This document shows, in pieces, positions 43,067-50,815 of a DNA stretch of 64,000 nt. The position numbers were made by a program, and so were the translations under genes. This stretch comes from an uncultured Lachnospiraceae bacterium. GTDB lineage: Bacteria > Bacillota > Clostridia > Lachnospirales > Lachnospiraceae. The notes beneath the pieces were generated by a model, which was not told where the DNA came from, ran no database searches, and worked only from the letters and a program-made list of their open reading frames with translations. Location: NCBI GenBank assembly GCA_910585545.1, contig CAJUFN010000004.1, positions 1 through 64,000 of the forward strand, given 5' to 3'. How positions within the stretch are numbered: position 1 is the first letter of the stretch; every line of letters begins with the position of its first letter.

Positions 43067-43107
43067 TATTAATTAATCCATTTAATCAATTGTACCATTT
43101 TATTATA
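43067..43107 (-). promoter_or_regulatory. Promoter and ROK-like operator of the 1953-residue gene
   Basis: On the minus strand a TATAAT (43102-43107) and a second TACAAT (43089-43094) precede the gene. Between them and the start codon lies TAATTAATCCATTTAATCAA (from 43070), matching 17 of 20 bases of the site at 49220-49243. The core is ATTAAT-N3-TTTAAT. Its position over the transcription start fits a repressor. Confidence 0.6.
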
Positions 43108-43186
43108 TCCGTTTCCATATAAACATTATTTTTCTATATTTTTGTATAAATGCGTCTTCTCCTTTTATCTATTTTTCACAAAATTA

Positions 43187-43220
43187 TAGCTGCCGCTCGT
43201 TCCAAGACAAGCGGCAGCTA
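43187..43220 (-). terminator. Terminator of the cohesin/dockerin operon
   Basis: TAGCTGCCGCT pairs with AGCGGCAGCTA over 11 bp across a 12-nt loop, followed on the minus strand by TAATTTTG. It lies 50 bp after the GH3 stop codon. Confidence 0.8.
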
Positions 43221-43269
43221 TTACATCTAATAACGCCTAAGTATTCAGATTAAACTTGTAATAAAACAA

Positions 43270-46164
43270 CTATGCCACACACATCTGCATGATAGCAACT
43301 GCATCCGCAACATTGATATCTCCATCGCCGTTTATATCTGCTGCTGCCATCTGACTTTCAGACAATTCTACATCGCCTGCTATATACTTAAGAACTAAGA
43401 CTGCATCTCTGATATCTACCTGACCGTCAATATTGACATCACCAGGAATAGCAACTCTGGTAACTTCTGCATCGTTGAAACGAGCAGTTGTCGGATTAAG
43501 GTCTACGTCGTAAGCTGCACCATCCATAGCGAAGGATACTTTGGAAGTATCGAAGCTAGCGCCTTTCGCAACTTCGAAGATCGCATAACCGATAACCGTA
43601 TTCTCGGTAACCGGAGTTGCGCTTGCAAATACGAAACGATCGCCATTGCCTACAATCAGGGAACCTGGAGCAGACTCATAACCTACGAGGGTCAATTCAG
43701 ACTCATCATAGTATACATTTGCTTTTACGCCAGTCGGTCCATACTTGTATCCTAACAATTCAATTGGAACTTTAACCTGATTATCATCAATTGCTTCAAC
43801 TTCGTTGATTCCGGTAAGATTCAAATACTGTTCCGTACGTTCATCAACGATTCTGCCGCTGTAGTTTAAGCCGAAACCAAACTGATATACATTGTTATCA
43901 GCGTCAACATACGGAGTTGTATCCGGAACGTCTTCTGCAGACATTTCAATATGATTCATGCTGCGCGGCATAGTGATTGCCAGCATACCGGTTGGCTCAT
44001 ATCTGCCACTGATGACATTCATGAATGCTTCCTGAGCAGTCTCTACACCAACAACGATAGCGTCTACCAACGGTTCAAATTCTGCCGGAACAACTGCATT
44101 TCTATAGTTAAGAATCAGGATGATTGGTTTGTCACCCAAAGCTTCTTTTGCCTGAAGAAGCGTATCCAAAACTTCCTGCGTACCTGGATTCGTGAATCCG
44201 ATATTACTCATGTTTTGTTTGTAATCGCCGATGGATGGATCAGGGATCTCTGTAGCCTGAACGATGGAACCATCTGCATGATACCAGTAACCGCCAAGAG
44301 AAACTTCACGTCCAACTTCCTTCGTATACGGAGCAAACTGAGCTGTCTGAGCCTGACCTTCCACACCATTACTGTTATTCGGACCAGTAAGCATTACGAT
44401 ACCAACATCAGCTTCTTCCGGATTCTCTGTGGTATTATAGAAACGTCCAGCCATCTCTGCAATACCTCTGTTATCATGACCTTGAGCGCCATAACCGCTG
44501 GTGCTTCCTCCCATATAGCTGCCAACTGCATAGACTTTCAGCTCGTCATTGTTTTCAAGTGGCAAAATATCGTCATGATTCTTGAGCATAACGATAGATT
44601 CATGGTGAGCCTTGAACGCAATATCATTGAGTTCGCTGCTTCCATTCTCTGCATCTGATTTATAAGGATCCGTATATGGATTCTCAAACAGACCACACTT
44701 CATGATCGTCTTGATAACGTTTCCTGCTCTGGAATCAACCATATTGTCCATGTATTCCTGGCCATATGCAGGAATGCCAAGAGACGCGTCACCGTTTACA
44801 CCAAGATCATATGCCAACTGGCAAGTCGCAACGTTACCGGTACCACCAGTCTGAGACATACCGGACATATAAGAAACGAAATAACGCAGAGTATCATCTA
44901 CACCAAACTTATTCTGCATACCATGATTGGAGTTAGCAGTGCCGCCATAGATACCCCAATCAGAAGTAATCATACCATCCCAGTTTTTACCTTCTCTTAA
45001 GTAATCCGTCATCAGCCATTTGCTGTAGCCGCCGCCAACTAAAGAGAAACGTTTGTCGCCAAGGAGCTCATTGTGTCTGCCAAGACCATCATCGCCAACT
45101 GCGATACCATATGCTGTCATACCAGCGTTCACAACTTTAGAAGAATGTTCCGGATAGACTCCAATACCACCTGCTGCTGCCATGGTATCGATCATCTTCT
45201 CGTAGCCGCCGCCTGGATAAGCCAGCCATCCGCCGATCTGGGTATGACCTTCATAACCAAACTCACCGCCTGCAGTACCAAGAAGATGTTTCGCCATAGC
45301 GCCGATGGATTCATTTCCCCAACCTTCCGGTAATCCATAATCTTCATAAGTAGTTTCGGTGGTCTGCATGCCGGCAACTTCTGCCTGTCCCAAGTCGACT
45401 AGCAGGTCATAATCTTCGGTAACAGCACTCGCGATACGGCTCCAGGTTGGATGTGTTGCAAGGTCAAGCAATGGCCCAAGCTGCTGGAAAATCTGACTGT
45501 TTCTGTATTCTTTAGCAATTGTACGGCCATAAGTATAATGAAGATCAGCACTAAAAGAATTTGCCAGACCCAGAGTATTCGGCCAACGTGAGATAGTTGT
45601 TACCGGCGCAAAACCTGTACCGCCGCCGCCTTCATCGTTGGAACCTGTGTCAATAACCCCAGTATGTACCGGGTCTGAGCTGTAAGAATAAGGAATACCA
45701 AATTCGGTAGCTTCGGCTCTCATCTGAAGACCATTACCGGTTTTGCCATCCGCCTGTTCGCCTTTTCCGATACTTCTGTTAACAGACATACGCTGTCCCT
45801 TTTCCACATTATTTCCGCTATGGCCCATGAGTGCAAATTTCTGCTCAAGCGGCATCTGGGACAGAAGGTCATCTGTACGAGTTTCAATATCCAGACGCCA
45901 GTCCTCATATTTGTCAATCTTACCGTTCTTATTGAGGTCTTTAAAATAGTAACCGGAATCTACGTCATACAGGATACCCACACCACTTTCCGTGCTGTAA
46001 CCAAGGACAAGACCGTTCTTGTTCTCAACAAATCTTATTTTTGCATAATTCTCATACACCGGATCATCTGCCAATGCTGGAATTGCATATGCAGTTACTA
46101 ACATGCTAGCCGTGCAAAGCGTAGCAATCACTTTTTTCTTATTTACTTTACGTCTCTTCTTCAT
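43270..46164 (-). CDS. Secreted GH3 beta-glycosidase with cohesin-like domain and type I dockerin
   Basis: 964 residues. Signal peptide (1-32), then a GH3 N-terminal domain beginning DLNKNGKIDKYEDWR near 75. The catalytic nucleophile is Asp402 in GMITSDWGIYGG. A GH3 C-terminal (alpha/beta)6 domain follows (about 525-765, HESIVMLKN... ILILNYRNAVVPAEFEPLVDA), without the usual fibronectin-type end. Next is a beta-sandwich of cohesin type (about 782-900: VPIELLG, FVFASATPVTENTVIGYAIFEV), then a dockerin (about 904-964) with two Ca loops, DVNIDGQVDIRD and DINGDGDINVAD. Having both a cohesin-like domain and a dockerin on one enzyme is unusual. It is last in the operon with the two anchored cohesin proteins. 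The sugar substrate is unknown. Confidence 0.92.
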   Translation of the reverse strand: MKKRRKVNKKKVIATLCTASMLVTAYAIPALADDPVYENYAKIRFVENKNGLVLGYSTESGVGILYDVDSGYYFKDLNKNGKIDKYEDWRLDIETRTDDLLSQMPLEQKFALMGHSGNNVEKGQRMSVNRSIGKGEQADGKTGNGLQMRAEATEFGIPYSYSSDPVHTGVIDTGSNDEGGGGTGFAPVTTISRWPNTLGLANSFSADLHYTYGRTIAKEYRNSQIFQQLGPLLDLATHPTWSRIASAVTEDYDLLVDLGQAEVAGMQTTETTYEDYGLPEGWGNESIGAMAKHLLGTAGGEFGYEGHTQIGGWLAYPGGGYEKMIDTMAAAGGIGVYPEHSSKVVNAGMTAYGIAVGDDGLGRHNELLGDKRFSLVGGGYSKWLMTDYLREGKNWDGMITSDWGIYGGTANSNHGMQNKFGVDDTLRYFVSYMSGMSQTGGTGNVATCQLAYDLGVNGDASLGIPAYGQEYMDNMVDSRAGNVIKTIMKCGLFENPYTDPYKSDAENGSSELNDIAFKAHHESIVMLKNHDDILPLENNDELKVYAVGSYMGGSTSGYGAQGHDNRGIAEMAGRFYNTTENPEEADVGIVMLTGPNNSNGVEGQAQTAQFAPYTKEVGREVSLGGYWYHADGSIVQATEIPDPSIGDYKQNMSNIGFTNPGTQEVLDTLLQAKEALGDKPIILILNYRNAVVPAEFEPLVDAIVVGVETAQEAFMNVISGRYEPTGMLAITMPRSMNHIEMSAEDVPDTTPYVDADNNVYQFGFGLNYSGRIVDERTEQYLNLTGINEVEAIDDNQVKVPIELLGYKYGPTGVKANVYYDESELTLVGYESAPGSLIVGNGDRFVFASATPVTENTVIGYAIFEVAKGASFDTSKVSFAMDGAAYDVDLNPTTARFNDAEVTRVAIPGDVNIDGQVDIRDAVLVLKYIAGDVELSESQMAAADINGDGDINVADAVAIMQMCVA

Positions 46165-46262
46165 TTTCCCTTCCTCCTTCTAAATTATTTTTTCACAGTT
46201 TTTATTGTTACTTTATTTATTCCTCTTTTTTAGCATCCCTCCTATCACATTACCCACAACAA

Positions 46263-47033
46263 CTATACTCTTTGTTTCTTCATAGCTGCTGCCGATACGA
46301 TAGCGCTTCCGCCCAAAAGCATAGCTATCCATAACAGCTCTGCGTTTGTATCACCCGTAGTAGGACTCTTCTTCGGATCATCAGATGAGCTGCCTGGTTT
46401 ATTTGTATTTCCCGGTTCTCCCGGATTACTCGGTTCGCCTGTCCCCGGATCACTTGGTTCGCCCGTCCCTGGACCTTCTGGTTCACCGGTTCCAGGTCCT
46501 TCCGGTTCACTTGGCTCACTTGGTTCACTCGGCTCACTTGGCTCGCTGCCGTCATCAGATCCTACTACCACCGAACCATGGCTTGTCACCGTTGCATTAT
46601 AACTAGCATTGATATCTTCCGGCACCATAAGAGCCTGCACTACTTCTAACTCAGATTCCGTATCCACTGCCGCATTCGGATTCACTTCATATGTATACTG
46701 TGCAATAACGCCATCTACACTGCTCTCTGTAGCCGATGCATATACAAAACGGCTATTTTCAACGCTTTTTTCAACCAACCCATTTGGGCATTGCGGTCCT
46801 TCTTTGATTTCTACAAGTGTAAGCACCTCTGGATCATGCCGAATCTCGATTTGGATACCAGCTACTGTACCTTGAAGACTGACATCCACTGTAACGGTAT
46901 CTCCAGGCTTCTCTGCCCTTGCACTAGATACTGACAAGGTTGCCGACTCAGCAGCCAACGCAGGTATTGCAGCTACTGCGGATACTGATAATAACAGTAC
47001 GAATGACATTACACATGATAATAATTTTTTCAT
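46263..47033 (-). CDS. Surface-anchored cohesin protein with Pro/Glu/Gly linker
   Basis: 256 residues. Signal peptide (1-28), one cohesin domain (about 30-160: SVSSARAEKPGDTVTVDVSL ... GIQIEIRHDPEVLTLVEI ... FVYASATESSVDGVIAQYTYEV, in parts), a repetitive linker of SEP and GEPxxPGT units (about 165-215), then SPTTGD - a hydrophobic segment (about 232-250) - KKQRV. The tail resembles a degenerate sortase signal (TGD without LPxTG). It is expected to display a cohesin on the cell surface to capture dockerin-bearing enzymes such as the GH3 protein encoded immediately downstream (98-bp gap). Pairing is inferred, not shown. Confidence 0.88.
   Translation of the reverse strand: MKKLLSCVMSFVLLLSVSAVAAIPALAAESATLSVSSARAEKPGDTVTVDVSLQGTVAGIQIEIRHDPEVLTLVEIKEGPQCPNGLVEKSVENSRFVYASATESSVDGVIAQYTYEVNPNAAVDTESELEVVQALMVPEDINASYNATVTSHGSVVVGSDDGSEPSEPSEPSEPSEPEGPGTGEPEGPGTGEPSDPGTGEPSNPGEPGNTNKPGSSSDDPKKSPTTGDTNAELLWIAMLLGGSAIVSAAAMKKQRV
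46400..46555 (-). repeat. In-gene tandem linker repeats of the cohesin anchor
   Basis: Short repeats coding SEP (five copies) and then GEPEGPGT/GEPSDPGT units. The DNA is repetitive, which could allow slippage and changes in linker length. It is coding sequence, not a mobile element. Confidence 0.8.
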
Positions 47034-47087
47034 TTGAAAGTCCTCCTAAAAATTTTTTCTAAAAACATAATCGAACACTTTGTTTCT

Positions 47088-47858
47088 TTACTTATCTCTT
47101 TTTTTCTTACTACGAAGGAATACAGCGATTGCTATACCTGCGACAACCACAATAGCCAAAATAGTAAATAGGATGATTCCTCCATTGTTGTCGGACTGTA
47201 CACTGCCGTTCCAACTACTGGTTAGCGGCTTTGGCACTGATTGTGATCCTGACGACTTTGACTTTGTCGATTGCTTATTTCCCTGCTCGGCTTTTTTCTC
47301 TTCCGCAGTCGATATTCCGGAATCTTCCGGCTCCGTGTCACCTGATTCGGAAGTTCCCATTGGTTCCAGGGCCGCTCTGTCTACAACCGTATCTACAGCT
47401 TCAACAGTAAGCTCTTCCCCTGCCGCATCATAGACTTGGAACTGTTCTACACGGAATGAATAGGATCCGCTTGCCTTATCGCCGGCACGAAAAGTCAGTG
47501 TAAGAACTGTGCCGTTTATCTCCATATCACTGGTTGAAGCGCTGGCAAAGGAAGCATCCACAAATTCACCCGTTACTGCATCCTGATTGAATATTGTCAT
47601 ACTTCCGGAAATCGCATCCGCAGCTTCCATTTCTTCCAAGATCAACGCATCCGTATCATACAACAGACGCCCTTGAAAAGTTGCAAATGTTCCGTTCATG
47701 ACCAATTCCGTTGTAACCGTCTCCCCAGGGCTGACATTAACATCGTTTACCTGCACGGTCACCTGGCCTGCCGCCAGTACGGTAAGGCTCCCGCCTCCAT
47801 ATATGCCAACCAGCAGCATAAGCGTTAGTACACATCTGAGTATAATTCCCTTCTTCAT
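47088..47858 (-). CDS. Membrane-anchored cohesin protein
   Basis: 256 residues. Signal peptide (1-29), one cohesin domain (about 30-160: VNDVNVSPGETVTTELVM, GTFATFQGRLLYDTDALIL, VDASFASASTSDMEINGTVLTLTF in parts), a Ser/Lys/Glu-rich linker (about 165-215), then a clear transmembrane helix (about 225-247, GGIILFTILAIVVVAGIAIAV) and the tail LRSKKKRDK. Unlike its neighbour it has no TGD motif and looks anchored only through its helix. The two cohesins share the fold but little sequence, so they may bind different dockerins. It follows the lipoprotein gene by 58 bp and precedes the other cohesin gene by 54 bp. Confidence 0.86.
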   Translation of the reverse strand: MKKGIILRCVLTLMLLVGIYGGGSLTVLAAGQVTVQVNDVNVSPGETVTTELVMNGTFATFQGRLLYDTDALILEEMEAADAISGSMTIFNQDAVTGEFVDASFASASTSDMEINGTVLTLTFRAGDKASGSYSFRVEQFQVYDAAGEELTVEAVDTVVDRAALEPMGTSESGDTEPEDSGISTAEEKKAEQGNKQSTKSKSSGSQSVPKPLTSSWNGSVQSDNNGGIILFTILAIVVVAGIAIAVFLRSKKKRDK

Positions 47859-47916
47859 AAATATACCATCTCCCTTCTCTCGTTTTTACGCTTCCTACTG
47901 ATTTGTATTGCCAACA

Positions 47917-49044
47917 CTATTCCAATTTGGCATTTTCTGCAATATAGTCAACAACCTTCTGTCCTAAAACTCCTTGTTTTACATAAGGCAAACCATAATA
48001 ATCCGTTTGTGTGGAAACATCGCTTGACCACAAATGTTCAGAAAAATAGTTTTCTATGTCTTCATCAGTGACTGATATCCCGACATCTTCCGCCACAGCT
48101 TGTACAGCAAGGGTATATGTTGCATTTTCTATCAGACTGTCCTGTGCCTCTTTCATACACTCCTCTATGTCAGAAAAACCTTCAACCGTTTTTAGGTATT
48201 CTTCCAATTCGATTCCGTTATACTCCGCCAACTCCCGATAATCATTCAACAGAATCTTTTCCTGATATTTTATCAGTGAATCCGGGACCGATTTGACAGA
48301 AACTTTCGTCGCAAGATATTGCATAATATACTGCTGCACCAAGTTTTTTTGAATCTGTGCTCTCATGCCCTCTCTCATCTCTTCGATGGTTGTCCATCCA
48401 TCGCTTTCAGACAGGTGTTCTGCAACGAATGCATCGGTCAATTCTTCCCGTTCCACAATATAATTTATGGTTGTTGTGAATACAGCCGTTTTTCCTCTCA
48501 ATTGTTCTTCATAATAATCATCAGGAAACGTTACTTCGATATTCATCGTCTCACCAGGCATATGTCCGATTAACTCTTCCAGAAATCCATCAAGAAAACT
48601 TAGCGTATCTTGTGCATCTCTTTCGTCATTTGTTTTTCCAATAATGACGTCCACGCCTACTTCCATAGTAGAACCGCCTTCAAACACAACTCCGTCTACT
48701 TTTCCCTCATAATCAATGTTCACCGTATCTCCATCGGCAATCGCACGGTCTGTGATTTTATTTCTTGCAATATATCCGGACATCAGAGTATCAATTTGGT
48801 ATTGAAGACGTTCCTCAGTCACTTCATATACCTCGGAAGGAATCGCAATTCCTTCATACTCAAAATCCTTAATATAATCAAGCGCTTTAATACCTTTCCA
48901 AAAACCGTTCTCATCAATTCCCTTACTGTATAGATGCAAGGAATCCTCTTCTGATTCCTCCTCTTTTAAATTACAGCCAGCCAGCAAAATTATTGATATA
49001 ACAAGCGCAAAAAGCAAAAATAAAACCTTCCTGTACTTCTTCAT
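47917..49044 (-). CDS. Trigger-factor-like FKBP lipoprotein
   Basis: 375 residues. Signal peptide with lipobox LLAGC (Cys near residue 24), then an FKBP-type isomerase domain (about 105-190: ADGDTVNIDYEGKVDGVVFEGG in parts, FPDDYYEEQLRGKTAVFTTTINYI in parts), and a trigger-factor C-terminal helical domain (about 200-370, with LVQQYIMQYLATKV). The ribosome-binding N domain of cytoplasmic trigger factor is absent. It should work as an extracytoplasmic chaperone/isomerase. As the first gene of the cohesin/dockerin operon it may help folding of the secreted modular proteins. The start follows TTAGGGGG. Confidence 0.88.
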   Translation of the reverse strand: MKKYRKVLFLLFALVISIILLAGCNLKEEESEEDSLHLYSKGIDENGFWKGIKALDYIKDFEYEGIAIPSEVYEVTEERLQYQIDTLMSGYIARNKITDRAIADGDTVNIDYEGKVDGVVFEGGSTMEVGVDVIIGKTNDERDAQDTLSFLDGFLEELIGHMPGETMNIEVTFPDDYYEEQLRGKTAVFTTTINYIVEREELTDAFVAEHLSESDGWTTIEEMREGMRAQIQKNLVQQYIMQYLATKVSVKSVPDSLIKYQEKILLNDYRELAEYNGIELEEYLKTVEGFSDIEECMKEAQDSLIENATYTLAVQAVAEDVGISVTDEDIENYFSEHLWSSDVSTQTDYYGLPYVKQGVLGQKVVDYIAENAKLE

Positions 49045-49192
49045 AACGAAATCCCCCTAACATTGTTATTTCCGGTTTATCTACAAGAATAACTTTCCGT
49101 TCAATATCGTCAACATAATTAAGCAAATATGAGCAAATTTATAATACAAGAAATTAGATATCACATAGTAAAACAATAACATATAATAGCTT

Positions 49193-49243
49193 ATTATATT
49201 TACACACTTTTTTCTTTTCTAATTAATTAATCGAATTAATAAA
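49193..49243 (-). promoter_or_regulatory. Promoter and ROK-like operator of cohesin/dockerin operon
   Basis: TATAAT on the minus strand (49193-49198) with a poor -35. The sequence TAATTAATCGAATTAATAAA (from 49224) next to it has a perfect ATTAAT-N3-ATTAAT dyad and matches 17 of 20 bases of the site at 43070-43089. The adjacent ROK regulator is the likely ligand-responsive protein. Confidence 0.6.
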
Positions 49244-49394
49244 TATACTGTATCATACTATCTCTGATTTTTCCATATATTTATTCACTTTCTATATTTT
49301 TTACAAAAATCTTTGTTTATCTTTGTCTATTTCTCACAAATAGTTTGTATACTTCTAAAAATTCTCAGAACTCCAAAACCTCTCCCAGACGAAC

Positions 49395-49434
49395 AAAAAG
49401 CTGATACAAAATATTCTCTCTTGCATCAGCTTTC
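49395..49434 (-). terminator. Terminator of the ROK regulator gene
   Basis: AGCTGAT...ATCAGCT stem (with partial internal pairing) followed by TTTTTGTT on the minus strand, starting 3 bp after the stop codon. Confidence 0.7.
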
Positions 49435-49436
49435 CT

Positions 49437-50669
49437 CTATTCTCTATTCTTTTTTACAAATGCAAACGGATCCTCGCAAATCCGTTCAACTGCTATCAGC
49501 CCCGATCCTACTAAGATCGCATCTTCCCCGATAGTACTTGTCTCCATTCTTAAAGTTTCCCAGATACTTTTTCTGACTCTTTGCTGTACGGCCTTTTGAA
49601 CTGTGTTTATAAAAATCTCCTTATCCAATTCAGCCAGCAAATCTCCAATGATAATACTTCCTGGATTTATCTGGTTGATAATATTTACGATTCCAATTCC
49701 CAAAAATTCACAGACTTTCAAATATTCTTCAACCGCAAGCGTATCTTTTTTTGCTATCGCAGCTTTAAGTTCCCCATATGAAAAGTCTGATTCTAAAATA
49801 GTATCGTCACTCTTTTCCATTCGGCTACGTATATTTTGGTTGAGTACTTCCATGGAACAATACATTTCCAGGCATCCTCTATTCCCACATTCACATAAGG
49901 GTCCCTCAAAATTAATGGAACAATGTCCGATCTCCCCTGCCGTATCGCTGTCTCCTCTTAGCAATTCTCCTTTCGAGATAATGCCGCATCCGATTCCTTC
50001 TCCTGCTACGACATATACGATATTTTCTTCCGGATATTCCGACTGTTCATCACATTTCCACTGCTCAGCTACTACTCCTGCATTGGCATCATTCTCAATA
50101 AATACCGGAATATCAAAACCTTTTTGTATTTCATCCAGGATATCTACGTTTTCAAATCCGGCTGAGTTCGTCATAAAAACAAGCTTGCCATTCTTTTTCT
50201 TATACGGTCCTGGTACCGCAACTCCAATCGCCAGTACCTCTCCTTCTTCTTCTGCAATCATTTTCTTTGCATTCTCTCTTACCTCTGCAATCATATCTTT
50301 TGCTTCCGTCATTTTCGAAAACGAAAACTGCTTTGCTTTATATAATTGATTATCCATTCCAAGAATGGAAAGACCATAAGATCTTCTGGCGAGTTTAATG
50401 CCTAGAACCTTATATTTAGCTCCATTGATCTTGATACCGATCGAACGCCTTCCCTTGCTCCCTGTCAAAAGGCCCTCTTCTATCACAAAATCAGCTTGTA
50501 TAAATTCATTTATGATGTTCGTAATTGTAGCTCCTCGAAGTCCTGACAGTCTCGCCAGGTCAACCCTTGCACACAATCCTTTTTTTCTCAGCAGATTCAA
50601 TATAAGCGTTCTGTTAATTTGTTGCTGTCTTTCTTGGTTTATACTTCCTAATGTGGATAATGCTTTCAC
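49437..50669 (-). CDS. ROK-family transcriptional regulator (NagC/XylR type)
   Basis: 410 residues. N-terminal winged HTH (about 17-75: NRTLILNLLRKKGLCARVDLARLSGL in parts, ATITNIINEFI), then a ROK sugar-binding/kinase-like domain (about 85-395) with VAVPGPY near 155, ENDANAGVVAEQW near 195 and the zinc-binding signature CECGNRGCLEMY near 262. ROK regulators sense sugars or amino sugars and repress catabolic operons. It is placed just upstream of the cohesin operon and downstream of the GH20 gene. Starts with GTG after AGAGGAG, under a consensus-like promoter (50712-50740). The shared ATTAAT dyads are its candidate sites. Confidence 0.92.
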   Translation of the reverse strand: MKALSTLGSINQERQQQINRTLILNLLRKKGLCARVDLARLSGLRGATITNIINEFIQADFVIEEGLLTGSKGRRSIGIKINGAKYKVLGIKLARRSYGLSILGMDNQLYKAKQFSFSKMTEAKDMIAEVRENAKKMIAEEEGEVLAIGVAVPGPYKKKNGKLVFMTNSAGFENVDILDEIQKGFDIPVFIENDANAGVVAEQWKCDEQSEYPEENIVYVVAGEGIGCGIISKGELLRGDSDTAGEIGHCSINFEGPLCECGNRGCLEMYCSMEVLNQNIRSRMEKSDDTILESDFSYGELKAAIAKKDTLAVEEYLKVCEFLGIGIVNIINQINPGSIIIGDLLAELDKEIFINTVQKAVQQRVRKSIWETLRMETSTIGEDAILVGSGLIAVERICEDPFAFVKKNRE

Positions 50670-50711
50670 GACTTCTCCTCTTACATTTTTCTATTCTTGC
50701 TTTATTTTTTT

Positions 50712-50740
50712 ATCTTATCACCCCAAAGTAAGATTGTCAA
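50712..50740 (-). promoter_or_regulatory. Promoter of the ROK regulator
   Basis: A perfect TTGACA (50735-50740), 17 bp, TAAGAT (50712-50717) on the minus strand, about 43 bp before the GTG start. Confidence 0.75.
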
Positions 50741-50763
50741 ATTATGAGACAAACAACAAAAAT

Positions 50764-50791
50764 AACCTCGCAAGTCCAAGAACTTGCGAGG
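50764..50791 (-). terminator. Terminator of the GH20 gene
   Basis: ACCTCGCAAGTTC pairs with its mirror over 11 bp on the minus strand, followed by TTATTTTTG. It lies 25 bp after the stop codon. Confidence 0.8.
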
Positions 50792-50815
50792 TCACCTTAA
50801 ATTTTTTAATAATTT

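Larger units (their letters stand above)
49045..49436. other. Intergenic region between ROK regulator and cohesin operon
   Basis: 392 bp of very A/T-rich DNA with no credible ORF. It holds the operator (49220-49243) and -10 (49193-49198) of the cohesin operon, an mRNA leader of about 140 nt and the terminator of the ROK gene. Confidence 0.6.

Noticed and set aside
46385..46606. Short tandem repeats that could resemble a small CRISPR-like array
   Set aside because: They are in-frame codon repeats of the SEP/GEP linker, with no conserved direct repeat, no unique spacers and no cas genes.
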